A DNA stretch of 64,000 nucleotides from Tumebacillus permanentifrigoris. GTDB taxonomy: Bacteria; Bacillota; Bacilli; Tumebacillales; Tumebacillaceae. The stretch is from NCBI RefSeq assembly GCF_003148565.1, contig NZ_QGGL01000015.1, positions 62,001 to 126,000 of the forward strand. The letters are read 5' to 3'. Positions 33,100 to 40,869 of this stretch are shown here, piece after piece (the first letter of the stretch is position 1; each line of letters opens with the position of its first letter). Below the pieces are notes generated by a model, which was not told the origin of the DNA, did not search any database, and saw nothing but the letters and a program-made list of their open reading frames with translations. Both the position numbers and the translations under genes were made by a program.

Positions 33100-34284
33100 T
33101 TGTTTACGAAAGTTTTACATATGGTCGATGATCTCACCGATCGCTTGCTCACAGGACGGACTCTGGTGGCGCTAGGGATGGTGTTTTTTGCGTATCGTGA
33201 TGTGGTGTCGGGGACGGTTGGGCAAGTGGTGATGAGCGCCGTCTTGCTCGTGCTGTACGGGTCGGTGTTTTGGTTTGCCGAGCGGTTGCAGAAACCGCGT
33301 GACTTGCTGTTCGTCACGTTCGTCCTCTCGGTCGTCACCGATTTAAATGTGTTCGTGTTCGATGCTGGTTGGTGGAGCGTCATGCTGTTCCTGTTTCTGA
33401 TCGGGTTCTTCGCCCGCCGCGTGCCGGGGAATTTCGCCGCGGTCCTCTCGGTGATCATCGGTCTGCAAGTGCTGGCGTTGCAGGTGCGTTTTGGCGCGAC
33501 GGTGCAGGACCGCTTGGGGCTGATCGTCGGGATCGCCTCGGTGTACATGGGGATGCGCGGCTATCGCTTGCGTTTTGAAGCAGGCGAAGTCAGCCGCAAA
33601 CATCTGGAAGCGTTGCAAAAAGCCCACACCGATCTCCAAGACGCTACCGTCAAATCGATGCACCATGCTGTACTCGAGGAGCGCACCCGCATCGCGCGCG
33701 ACATTCACGACTCGCTCGGGCACAGCCTGACGTCGCTGATCGTCCAGTTGCAAGCCCTCCAGTATCTCACCACCGACAGCAAGCCAGAAGTCAAAGAGAT
33801 GGTATCCAACATGCTGCACGTCGCCCGCAGTTCACTGGGCGAGATCCGCACCTCCGTACACGCGCTCGCCGATGACAAGACGGTGGTCGGCGTGACCTCC
33901 CTGCGCGCTTTTGTGTCACAAGTCGAAGCGCATACGCACTTGACGTGCCGCTTTCTCGCAACAGATGACATTGATTTGACCCCGGAGACGACGGTGACCC
34001 TCTATCGGATTTTGCAGGAGGCCATCACCAACACCGTCCGCCACGCAGAAGCGACCCAGGTGACGGTGGAGATCCTTGAACCCGCACCGGATGTTGTGCA
34101 GATGTGCGTTCGGGATGACGGACGTTGGAAACCGGGCGACCCGGTCGTGCCCGGTTTTGGCATGAAGGGGATGCTGGAACGCGTGGCTGCAGCGGGCGGG
34201 ACGCTGACTTTCACGCCTGTTTCCCCGCACGGCTTGGACGTCTGCTGCACCGTGCCGATGTTTACACAGCAAGGGAGTGACTGA
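33100..34284 (+). CDS. Two-component sensor histidine kinase (NarL/LiaS/DesK class)
   Basis: A 394-residue membrane kinase. Five or six transmembrane helices (residues 20-155) form the sensor. A short coiled coil leads to the HisKA_3 dimerisation domain with ERTRIARDIHDSLGHSLTSLI (about residues 193-213, His in DIHDSLGH). The HATPase_c domain shows LYRILQEAITNTVRHAEA (N-box) and VPGFGMKGMLERVAAAGG (G-box). It starts with TTG at 33100 behind GGAAAGG. Its stop overlaps the start of the response regulator by one base, so the two are coupled. The signal is unknown; in relatives it is often envelope or lipid stress. Confidence 0.92.
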   Translation: MFTKVLHMVDDLTDRLLTGRTLVALGMVFFAYRDVVSGTVGQVVMSAVLLVLYGSVFWFAERLQKPRDLLFVTFVLSVVTDLNVFVFDAGWWSVMLFLFLIGFFARRVPGNFAAVLSVIIGLQVLALQVRFGATVQDRLGLIVGIASVYMGMRGYRLRFEAGEVSRKHLEALQKAHTDLQDATVKSMHHAVLEERTRIARDIHDSLGHSLTSLIVQLQALQYLTTDSKPEVKEMVSNMLHVARSSLGEIRTSVHALADDKTVVGVTSLRAFVSQVEAHTHLTCRFLATDDIDLTPETTVTLYRILQEAITNTVRHAEATQVTVEILEPAPDVVQMCVRDDGRWKPGDPVVPGFGMKGMLERVAAAGGTLTFTPVSPHGLDVCCTVPMFTQQGSD

Positions 34285-34997
34285 TGATGGAGAAAATTCG
34301 CGTCGTGCTCGTCGACGATCAAAAGATGATCCGCCAAGGCTTTGGCTATGTGATCAACGTACAACCGGACATGCAAGTCGTCGGGGAAGCGGAAAATGGG
34401 GAAGAGGCGGTGCGCGTCGTGCTGGAACAGCGCCCCGACGTGGTGCTGATGGATGTGCAGATGCCGAAAAAAACAGGCATCGAAGCCACCCGCGAGATCG
34501 TAGCCGAACTGCCACAGACCAAAGTGGTGATCCTGACGACGTTCGATGTCCACGAGTACGTATTTGAAGGCATCCGCGCAGGGGCGGTCGGGTATCTATT
34601 GAAGGATTCTGATGCACAGGAGATGCTCGATGTCGTCCGAGCGGCCAATCGTGGAGAAGCGATCTACCGCACGGCTACCGCTGCCCAAGCGCTCGGGCAG
34701 ATGCTGGCGGCACAACCCGCCCAATCAGCACCAGCCGAACCTAGCGCCGGGTCGCCAACTGTCAATCCGCACCGGCTCGCTACCACAGACTTTCAACTGC
34801 TTGAACCGCTCACCGAGCGCGAGCGCGATGTGCTGCAACAGATGGCTTACGGATTGCGCAATGACGCGATCGCGCAGAAGCTCTCGATCTCCGAAGGCAC
34901 CGTCAAAACCCACGTCCACCGCATCCTCCAGAAGTTCGCCGTCGAGGACCGCACCCAAGCGGTCGTGCAAGCGTTGCGCAATGGCATCGTCCAGTAG
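34284..34997 (+). CDS. Two-component response regulator, NarL/FixJ family
   Basis: A 237-residue regulator. The receiver domain (residues 4-120) has VVLVDDQKMIRQGF with the acidic pair, the phospho-acceptor Asp in VVLMDVQMPKKTG, and LLKDSD with the conserved Lys. A Pro/Ala-rich linker (about residues 140-165) joins it to a LuxR-type helix-turn-helix (LTERERDVLQQMAYGLRNDAIAQKLSISEGTVKTHV). It overlaps the kinase gene TGATG-wise. An alternative start is the next ATG (34287). It ends at the terminator at 35058. Targets may include the adjacent membrane-protein gene, but no operator was identified. Confidence 0.94.
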   Translation: MMEKIRVVLVDDQKMIRQGFGYVINVQPDMQVVGEAENGEEAVRVVLEQRPDVVLMDVQMPKKTGIEATREIVAELPQTKVVILTTFDVHEYVFEGIRAGAVGYLLKDSDAQEMLDVVRAANRGEAIYRTATAAQALGQMLAAQPAQSAPAEPSAGSPTVNPHRLATTDFQLLEPLTERERDVLQQMAYGLRNDAIAQKLSISEGTVKTHVHRILQKFAVEDRTQAVVQALRNGIVQ

Positions 34998-35057
34998 GAA
35001 CAGCCGTACAGCGAGAGGGATAGAGAGATAGGTAGAGCGAACGGTAGAGCGCATGTA

Positions 35058-35100
35058 CAAAAAAGGGTCGGCTCTATCTGTAGATAGACCGTCCCTTTTT
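35058..35100 (+). terminator. Terminator of the two-component operon
   Basis: AAAAAGGG and an inner CTATCT stem pair with AGATAG and CCCTTTTT, giving a long hairpin with small internal mismatches and a final T run. Confidence 0.85.
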
Positions 35101-35191
35101 GGATAAATCATCCGTGCGATAGATTCGGCACCCCCTCGTGCTCGCGTACAATAAAACCAAGAGATCAACCAACAACAAGGGGTGCTACCAA

Positions 35192-35674
35192 ATGGATATG
35201 CAAAACGTTGTCATCGGCCTCGCCATTTTCATCATCGTCATCCGTGCGCAGCTGCGTTCTCGTCAACTCAGCAGCCGTCAATTTTTCCTCCCGCTACTCG
35301 TCCTGCTGTTCGGCATGTATTCGGCCGCCAGCATTTCTGGAATCGCCGTCGGTGACTGGATCGTGCTGTTCACAGCCACACTGCTCGGGGTCGCCGCTGG
35401 TTTGGTGCAAGGCAAGTACGTCCGCGTCTATCAAGAAGGCAACACATGGTTCGTCGCTGGATCGCTCGCTTCCATCGGGCTCTGGCTGCTGTCGATTCCG
35501 ATTCGTTATGGTGTCAAATACGGCATGTCCGCGCTGATTGCCACACCGGAGCTGTTCTCTGGCGACCACTTCATGATTCCCTTCCTGTTCTCGATCGCCG
35601 GTCTCATGCTCGGTCGCATCGCGATGGTCTGCATCCGTTACCCGAAACAAGCGATGGGCTGGATCAACGGGTAA
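35192..35674 (+). CDS. Membrane protein, possibly DUF1453/CcdC-like
   Basis: A 160-residue protein with about four transmembrane helices: residues 5-18, 28-50, 55-72 and 130-150. The short basic loop after helix 1 (RAQLRSRQLSSRQFFLP) and the overall plan recall the DUF1453/CcdC family, but the match is only by eye. AAGGGGTG lies 8 bases before the ATG at 35192. It follows the two-component operon, separated by a terminator, and could be its target. Confidence 0.6.
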   Translation: MDMQNVVIGLAIFIIVIRAQLRSRQLSSRQFFLPLLVLLFGMYSAASISGIAVGDWIVLFTATLLGVAAGLVQGKYVRVYQEGNTWFVAGSLASIGLWLLSIPIRYGVKYGMSALIATPELFSGDHFMIPFLFSIAGLMLGRIAMVCIRYPKQAMGWING

Positions 35675-35757
35675 GGTATAGGACATGAACCTCCCGTTCT
35701 CCCCATATGCTTGTGGTGTGACAGGAAAAAGCCGACACGGCTAAGGGAGGCATGGCT

Positions 35758-35928
35758 GTGCAAACTAGAACCAGGGGTGTTCGAGCAATGACCAGAGGTG
35801 AGAAGAAACGTCTGGATTGGCTGACTGAGAAGTCTCGAGCAGGTCGATTGACCAAGCAAGAACAACTTGAGTTAGGCGAAGCACACCTGGAACCGATTCG
35901 GCACACGACCACCAAGCCTCACAAATAG
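35758..35928 (+). CDS. Small basic/charged hypothetical protein
   Basis: A 56-residue open reading frame rich in Lys, Arg and Glu (MTRGEKKRLDWLTEKSRAGR, then LTKQEQLELGEAHLEP), predicted mostly helical. AAGGGAGG ends at 35750, seven bases before GTG 35758; the in-frame ATG at 35752 is too close to that site. A hairpin with a T run follows directly (35942-35974), so the gene has its own ribosome-binding site and terminator. No family recognised. Confidence 0.55.
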   Translation: MQTRTRGVRAMTRGEKKRLDWLTEKSRAGRLTKQEQLELGEAHLEPIRHTTTKPHK

Positions 35929-35934
35929 GTATGG

Positions 35935-35974
35935 GAAAAATGATCTCTTTCTCCTCTGGAGGAAGGGATCTTTT
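35935..35974 (+). terminator. Terminator-like hairpin
   Basis: GATCTCTTTCTCC pairs imperfectly with GGAGGAAGGGATC, followed by TTTT. It closes the small gene at 35758. Confidence 0.7.
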
Positions 35975-36017
35975 CCATTCGAAACGAACAGGTGTAGCAT
36001 GAAGAGGTGTTGTGCAG

Positions 36018-36554
36018 ATGAAGAAGGTAGTTTGGGATGCAATGGAAATCAATGGCATCACCTACCACGTAGCGAAATCGTCCAAAGGGCTGGTGGCGAT
36101 GTCGCTAGGTGGAGAGGACGAGGCGACTTTTGCCAAAAGCGTTCGCAAGCGCGTCCCGGACGCGGAGCTGGTGCATGATCCAGCTGCGCTGGCGGTGGAG
36201 TTCCAGCAAGTGCGCGAATACTTTGCTGGCGAGCGCCATACGTTTGACGTGGCGTTAGACGTGCGCGGTACGGCATTTCAAGAAGCGGTGTGGGCGGCGA
36301 TGTGCGACATCCCATATGGGGAGACGCGCTCCTACCTCGACATCGCCCGCACGATCGGCAATGAAAAGTCGGTTCGCGCCGTCGGAGGAGCTTGTGGGGC
36401 GAACTCGATCCCGCTGATCATCCCTTGCCACCGCGTCGTCGGCAAGTCGGGCGCGATGACCGGTTTTTCCGCAGCCGGAGGGATTCAGACCAAGGAACAT
36501 CTCCTGCGCTTCGAGGCGGAGCGCAGCCAAAAAGGGCTATTTTCGACCCAGTAA
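36018..36554 (+). CDS. ogt: Methylated-DNA--protein-cysteine methyltransferase
   Basis: A 178-residue O6-alkylguanine-DNA alkyltransferase that transfers the alkyl group from O6-guanine to its own cysteine. The active-site motif is IPCHRVVG with Cys137. The DNA-binding helix-turn-helix carries YGETRSYLDIARTIGN, with the conserved Arg finger region SVRAVGGACGANS. The start is ATG 36018 with AGAGGTG eight bases upstream; GTG 36012 is in frame but too close to that site. It is followed 34 bases later by an O-methyltransferase gene, so co-transcription is likely. Confidence 0.94.
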   Translation: MKKVVWDAMEINGITYHVAKSSKGLVAMSLGGEDEATFAKSVRKRVPDAELVHDPAALAVEFQQVREYFAGERHTFDVALDVRGTAFQEAVWAAMCDIPYGETRSYLDIARTIGNEKSVRAVGGACGANSIPLIIPCHRVVGKSGAMTGFSAAGGIQTKEHLLRFEAERSQKGLFSTQ

Positions 36555-36588
36555 AACGTGAACGACGATCTGAGAGGAGCCATTCCTG

Positions 36589-37224
36589 ATGAACACATCC
36601 CGTGAACAGTACGTCCGTGAGGTCTTCGTTCGCGAAGACGAAACGTTGCTGGCGGTTCGGCAGTCAATACGCGACGCCGACATGCCTTCGATCTCCGTAG
36701 CCTCTGAAGTCGGCAAACTTCTAAGTCTCGTCGTGCAAATGACCGGCGCCAAGCGCGCACTGGAAATTGGAGCCCTCGGCGGGTATAGCGGTATTGTACT
36801 CGCGCGTGCCTTGCCAGCAGACGGCGAACTGGTCTCGCTGGAACTGTTGCCGGAGTATGCAACGTTTGCACATGAGAACCTCAAAAAGGCCGGACTTGGC
36901 GACAAAGTCCAGTACCGCACCGGTGAAGCGCTGGACTCGTTGCAAAAGCTGCACGAGGAAGGCCAACGCTTCGATGTGTTTTTCATCGACGCTGACAAAG
37001 TCAATTACTCCAACTACCTCGACTGGGCGATTCGTCTGGCCAACCCAGGTGCTGTGATCACCGCGGACAACGTCCTACAGGGCGACCGGATTTTTGACGA
37101 GGGCGAGCAAGGGGAGAGCGTGGTCGCCATCCGTGCGTTCAACCAAAAAGTCGCCTCCGACGACCGCTTGGAATCGCTTCTGCTGCCCTTTGGCGATGGA
37201 CTCGTCATCGCGCGCGTCAAATAG
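36589..37224 (+). CDS. SAM-dependent O-methyltransferase (class I, YrrM/CCoAMT-like)
   Basis: A 211-residue Mg-dependent O-methyltransferase of the methyltransf_3 family. SAM-binding motif I is KRALEIGALGGYSGIVLARALP (near residue 58). FDVFFIDADKVNYSNYLDWA holds the metal-binding Asp, and GAVITADNVLQGDRI the second. Homologs methylate catechol-like or, in YrrM, tRNA-related substrates; the substrate here is unknown. AGAGGAG precedes the ATG at 36589. It ends at the terminator at 37244. Confidence 0.9.
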   Translation: MNTSREQYVREVFVREDETLLAVRQSIRDADMPSISVASEVGKLLSLVVQMTGAKRALEIGALGGYSGIVLARALPADGELVSLELLPEYATFAHENLKKAGLGDKVQYRTGEALDSLQKLHEEGQRFDVFFIDADKVNYSNYLDWAIRLANPGAVITADNVLQGDRIFDEGEQGESVVAIRAFNQKVASDDRLESLLLPFGDGLVIARVK

Positions 37225-37243
37225 GACTGCTTGCCTTTTTCTG

Positions 37244-37281
37244 AAAAAGCACTCTTCCTGAAAACGGGTGGAGTGCTTTTT
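37244..37281 (+). terminator. Terminator after the O-methyltransferase gene
   Basis: AAAAAGCACTC pairs with GAGTGCTTTTT across a 16-base loop. Confidence 0.88.
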
Positions 37282-37370
37282 GACGATTCTGTGATAAAAT
37301 GGTTTGGAACTTTATCGCCTTTTTTTCGTATATCTTTTTACAAACGATAAAACGGGGGGTGAATCTACAG

Positions 37371-37823
37371 GTGGCACGATTGGAGTACCGCTTGTTCGAC
37401 GAGGGAAAGCAATTTCCCGTGCAATATTTCTACGATCGAATCGGCAAGCCGGAGATCGCGATGCGCATGACCTGCGATTACTTCGTGAAGGCAGGTCAGA
37501 TTTTTGAAAAAACATCAGTCGCCATCGACGGCGGAACGTACGTGATCTACGTCCAACCAGCCGTCGAGGAGCATGTCGTCGACCCGAAGCAAAAAGCGGA
37601 TGGGAAGACGATCCGCATTGAACTGCGTCAATTTCAGGAGGATGCCGCGTATTACCCGGTGATTCATAAGTACGAGTTCCGCGATGAGATGGAAGCGCTT
37701 TTGCACATGCAGAGCAATTTCCTGTATCTCTATGGCAAGGAATGGGAGAAAACCTCGGCGGAGATCGACGAGGACCGCAACGTGTATGTGTGGTACGCAA
37801 AAGCAACAGAACTGGGAGGATAA
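37371..37823 (+). CDS. Uncharacterised protein, first gene of the ATP-grasp/DUF350 operon
   Basis: A 150-residue soluble protein of mixed alpha/beta character (VARLEYRLFDEGKQFPVQYF, then MTCDYFVKAGQIFEKTSVAI, and a C-terminal YVWYAKA). I do not recognise a family. GTG at 37371 is behind a strong GGGGGGTGA. It is followed four bases later by a lipoprotein-like gene, then the ATP-grasp enzyme and DUF350 genes, all on one strand and closely spaced. Context suggests an envelope-related role. Confidence 0.7.
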   Translation: MARLEYRLFDEGKQFPVQYFYDRIGKPEIAMRMTCDYFVKAGQIFEKTSVAIDGGTYVIYVQPAVEEHVVDPKQKADGKTIRIELRQFQEDAAYYPVIHKYEFRDEMEALLHMQSNFLYLYGKEWEKTSAEIDEDRNVYVWYAKATELGG

Positions 37824-37827
37824 CGGG

Positions 37828-38289
37828 ATGGATACCAAAGAAAAGGGATTCACCAAGTCGGCGTTGCTCGTCGGAATGTTTGCCGCAACAGCGTTGGCGG
37901 TGGGTACCGGGTGCTCCAGCCAACCGACGTATTCGAGCCAAGACGTCTGCGAAGACGATAACGACGACGGATATTGCGATGACGACAACTCTGACGTGGA
38001 TTCTGCGCACTTCATCTATATCGGCGGGCACAAAACGTACTATAAAAAAGGGCATTACAGCAGCAGTGGTGGCACATCCTACGGGTCTTCCGGGCGGACG
38101 AACGGCTCCACGACCTCTGGCCAGCCCGGAACGTCGACGAACGGTTCCGCCACCGATGGCAAAAATAGCTCCGTATCCCCGCCGTCCAGCAGTGGAGGCA
38201 CAGGCAACGTCATCGGGCGTGGTAGCAATGGCAGCGTCTCCAGCGGCAAGTCGGGTGTCGGCAGTTCTAGCGGGTCGAGCAGCTCGTAA
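37828..38289 (+). CDS. Putative lipoprotein with Asp-rich loop and Ser/Gly-rich tail (YgiB-like position)
   Basis: A 153-residue protein. The N-terminus has a hydrophobic segment (SALLVGMFAATALAVGTGC) ending in a lipobox-like VGTGC, so Cys29 is a probable lipidation site. DDNDDGYCDDDNSD near residues 43-56 looks like a short calcium-binding loop. The last 75 residues are almost all Ser, Gly, Thr and Asn. In many bacteria a low-complexity lipoprotein (DUF1190/YgiB) precedes the glutathionylspermidine-synthase-like ygiC gene; this gene holds the same position, though the sequence similarity is weak. GGGAGG precedes the ATG at 37828. Confidence 0.7.
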   Translation: MDTKEKGFTKSALLVGMFAATALAVGTGCSSQPTYSSQDVCEDDNDDGYCDDDNSDVDSAHFIYIGGHKTYYKKGHYSSSGGTSYGSSGRTNGSTTSGQPGTSTNGSATDGKNSSVSPPSSSGGTGNVIGRGSNGSVSSGKSGVGSSSGSSSS

Positions 38290-38351
38290 GCAGGAGACGA
38301 GAACACGGGTTGGATGTCGTATTGAACCTGTTCAGGCGAGGGGGACAGCAG

Positions 38352-39605
38352 ATGCTGGACTACGCAAAGCGGCGGGATGCGATCTATGGCCCGCTGCGTG
38401 ACGAGGGCGTCTTCACATGGGATTGGATGTATGGCGAGGAGTATGCGTTGGCTGCGCTGTATGAGATCACGCCAGAACAACGTCAGGAACTGACCGATGC
38501 GACAGAGTGGTTGGGGCGGATCTTCCACAAGGTCGTCGGCATCGTCCAACAGGCGCCTGATGAACTGTTGCTGGAGCTGGGCATTCCAGCGTCCGCGCTT
38601 GGCGCTGTGCGGGTGCTGGTGCAGGACGATGTGCCGACCTTGATCGGGCGATTTGATTTCGCCTCGACCCCAGACGGGCTCAAGATGCTGGAGTTCAACA
38701 GCGACACGCCGACCAGCATCGTCGAGGCGTTCCACGTCAACGGTCGCGTCTGTGCGCACTACGGCGTGTCAGACCCCAATGCAGGTATGGTGCAACAACT
38801 CCGGGCTGGCTTCCAACGGCTCGTGCAGCGCTATGCTGAACTGGGCTATCCCAGCGAGGAGATTTACTTTAGCGCGCTCGACTGGCATGAGGAGGATGCG
38901 GGCACGACGAAGTATCTCCTGCAGCAGTCTGGGCTCGAGGCGCAATTCGTGCCGCTCGCTGATCTGCGTCTCTACGAAGACAGCTTGGCGGCGCTGAAAA
39001 CGGATGGCGAGGCGTGGGAACTGCATCGCATCGATGTGTTGTACCGCTTGCACGCCTTTGAAAAAATGGCGGAAGAGTGTGATGAGGAGGGCTTCCCGAC
39101 GGGGGCGCACATCCTCGATCTGATCGCTCGCCGCCGTCTCGCGGTGGTCAATCCGCCGCAAGGGTTTCTCGCCCAGACCAAAGCGTTGCAAGCGCTGATC
39201 TGGAATTTGCACGAAGCCGGGGAGTTTTTCACGGAGGAGGAGCAGGCGGCGATTGCTCGTTACATGCTGCCGACCTACATGGAAAACCGCTTCCTCGGGC
39301 AGTCCGGCTATGTCACGAAGCCGATCTTCGGTCGCGAGGGCGGCGGGGTGGTGCTCTGTGACGCGTCAGGCGTGGCGGAGGAGCAGGATCGTGAGGCGTT
39401 TTATTGGGAACAACCGATGATCTACCAGCGTCGTGTGGAATTGCAACCGATCTCCGTGCAGACGTTGCGCGGCACGTATGAGGGGCATCTGCTGTGGGGC
39501 TCGTTTCTGATCGACGGGCAAGCGTCCGCACTTGTCGCGCGTGTCGGCGGACGGATCACCGGGAATCTGTCGTACTTTTTGCCGGTCGGAGTCAAACCAG
39601 ACTAG
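38352..39605 (+). CDS. Glutathionylspermidine synthase-like ATP-grasp amidoligase (YgiC/YjfC type)
   Basis: A 417-residue GSP_synth domain protein. Conserved blocks: GVFTWDWMYGEEYALA near the start, DFASTPDGLKMLEFNSDTPTS (ligand and metal residues), YRLHAFEKM, and VTKPIFGREGGGVVL (ATP-grasp loop near residue 327). Relatives form an amide bond between a peptide or glutathione-like acid and an amine. Proteins of this YgiC group lack the amidase domain and their substrate is unknown. I use the ATG at 38352 behind GAGGGGGAC; a TTG at 38310 is in frame. It sits between the lipoprotein gene and the DUF350 gene. Confidence 0.85.
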   Translation: MLDYAKRRDAIYGPLRDEGVFTWDWMYGEEYALAALYEITPEQRQELTDATEWLGRIFHKVVGIVQQAPDELLLELGIPASALGAVRVLVQDDVPTLIGRFDFASTPDGLKMLEFNSDTPTSIVEAFHVNGRVCAHYGVSDPNAGMVQQLRAGFQRLVQRYAELGYPSEEIYFSALDWHEEDAGTTKYLLQQSGLEAQFVPLADLRLYEDSLAALKTDGEAWELHRIDVLYRLHAFEKMAEECDEEGFPTGAHILDLIARRRLAVVNPPQGFLAQTKALQALIWNLHEAGEFFTEEEQAAIARYMLPTYMENRFLGQSGYVTKPIFGREGGGVVLCDASGVAEEQDREAFYWEQPMIYQRRVELQPISVQTLRGTYEGHLLWGSFLIDGQASALVARVGGRITGNLSYFLPVGVKPD

Positions 39606-39627
39606 ACTGCGGGGAGGAACTGGAGGA

Positions 39628-40065
39628 ATGGAATTGGAAATCAACGGATTTATCAACTTTTTACTGTACTTAGGTGTGACGTTGCCCTTGCTGGGGTTCG
39701 GGCTGTTGGTGTTTGCGTTCACCACGCCTTATAAGGAGTTCAAACTGATCGCGGACGGTGCCAACACCGACGATCAACAAAAAGTCAACGCCGCCAAAGC
39801 GGCCGCGCATGACCTCGGCGGCAAGATCATCGGTCTCGCCATCGTGCTGGCTTCGGCGATCTATCACTCGGTCAGCTTGGTCGATCTCGTGATCTGGGGC
39901 TTGATCGGGACGGTGTTCCAAGTGATTGTGTTCTACCTGTTCGAGCTGTTCACCCCGTTCAAAGTTGTTGCTGAGATTCCCAAGGGGAACGTGGCTGTCG
40001 GGGTGTTCGCCTCTCGCTTGAGCATCGCGACCGGTCTGTTGATGGCCGCGTTGATCAGCTACTAA
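39628..40065 (+). CDS. DUF350 family membrane protein
   Basis: A 145-residue protein with four transmembrane helices (residues 8-30, 62-78, 84-104, 120-143) and the DUF350 pattern, including TTPYKEFKLIADGANTDDQQ after helix 1 and HDLGGKIIGLAIVLASAIYHS. DUF350 proteins (YjfL in E. coli) are repeatedly encoded next to GSP-synthase-like ATP-grasp enzymes, as here. Their function is unknown. GGGAGGAAC lies about 10 bases before the ATG at 39628. It is the last gene of the four-gene operon. Confidence 0.85.
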   Translation: MELEINGFINFLLYLGVTLPLLGFGLLVFAFTTPYKEFKLIADGANTDDQQKVNAAKAAAHDLGGKIIGLAIVLASAIYHSVSLVDLVIWGLIGTVFQVIVFYLFELFTPFKVVAEIPKGNVAVGVFASRLSIATGLLMAALISY

Positions 40066-40082
40066 CGTTCGCCCGTGTGGAG

Positions 40083-40120
40083 AAAAAGGGACGTGCCCGT
40101 TGCGGGCGCGTCCCTTTTTT
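40083..40120. terminator. Bidirectional terminator
   Basis: AAAAAGGGACG pairs with CGTCCCTTTTT, with an inner GCCCG/CGGGC stem. It separates the DUF350 operon from the convergent HAD gene. Confidence 0.92.
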
Positions 40121-40775
40121 ATCGGAGTTTCTGGAGGAGGTCAGCAAGCGACAGCTCCGCCATCGAGGAGATCTGCGCGTCGTAGGTGTCGAATTGCAGT
40201 TGAGCGGTCAGCGTGTTCGGGACGGTCACACAGTACATGCCCGCTGCTTTGGCGGCACGAGTGCCGTTCGGAGAGTCTTCGAAGGCGACCGCATGTTCCG
40301 GGGCGACACCGAGGAATTCGAGGGCGCTCAGGTACAGGGCAGGATCGGGCTTCACGCGTTCCACGTCATTGGAGGTGCGAATCACCTCGAAGTAGTCCAG
40401 CAATCCGTGATCGCGCAAGTGCTTTTCCACCCATTCGCGGTTGGAACTGGAGGCGAGGCCGATGCGCAGGCCGAGTTCCTGGGCTTGGCGCAAGTAGTCC
40501 TCGACGCCTGGCCGGATGCGTTCCTCTCGCATCAGTTCTTTATGGCGACGGTGCCACCGATCGCGTGTTTCGTCACGGTCAACCGGTTGGCCGCTCACTT
40601 CCTCGAGATGCGCATACAGATCAAACGCGCTGATGGACGTGCCGAGCACACGCGAATAGACTTCGAGCGATAACTGCACACCGCGCTCCTCGTACAATTC
40701 TGCCATCGCCCGGTACCACGGGGTCTCCGTGTCGATGATCAGCCCGTCGCAGTCGAACACAATAGCTTGGATCAT
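40119..40775 (-). CDS. HAD-superfamily hydrolase, beta-phosphoglucomutase-like (YhcW type)
   Basis: A 218-residue HAD subfamily IA phosphatase or mutase. Motif I is VFDCDGLIIDTE (nucleophile Asp8, acid/base Asp10), motif II is LASSSNR, and motifs III/IV are VERVKPDPALYL and AFEDSPNG. The helical cap has the C1 type. The substrate may be a small sugar phosphate; it is not determinable here. The minus-strand ATG at 40775 has GAGGAGGAACC upstream. It is a single gene between two plus-strand units. Confidence 0.9.
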   Translation of the reverse strand: MIQAIVFDCDGLIIDTETPWYRAMAELYEERGVQLSLEVYSRVLGTSISAFDLYAHLEEVSGQPVDRDETRDRWHRRHKELMREERIRPGVEDYLRQAQELGLRIGLASSSNREWVEKHLRDHGLLDYFEVIRTSNDVERVKPDPALYLSALEFLGVAPEHAVAFEDSPNGTRAAKAAGMYCVTVPNTLTAQLQFDTYDAQISSMAELSLADLLQKLR

Positions 40776-40869
40776 ATGGGGTTCCTCCTCTCACCTACTA
40801 CGAGTCCATCTTACACCAAGTTGGTATGATATAGTAAGACAAGAGATCGTTCGGAAAGGGCGGTTTGAG

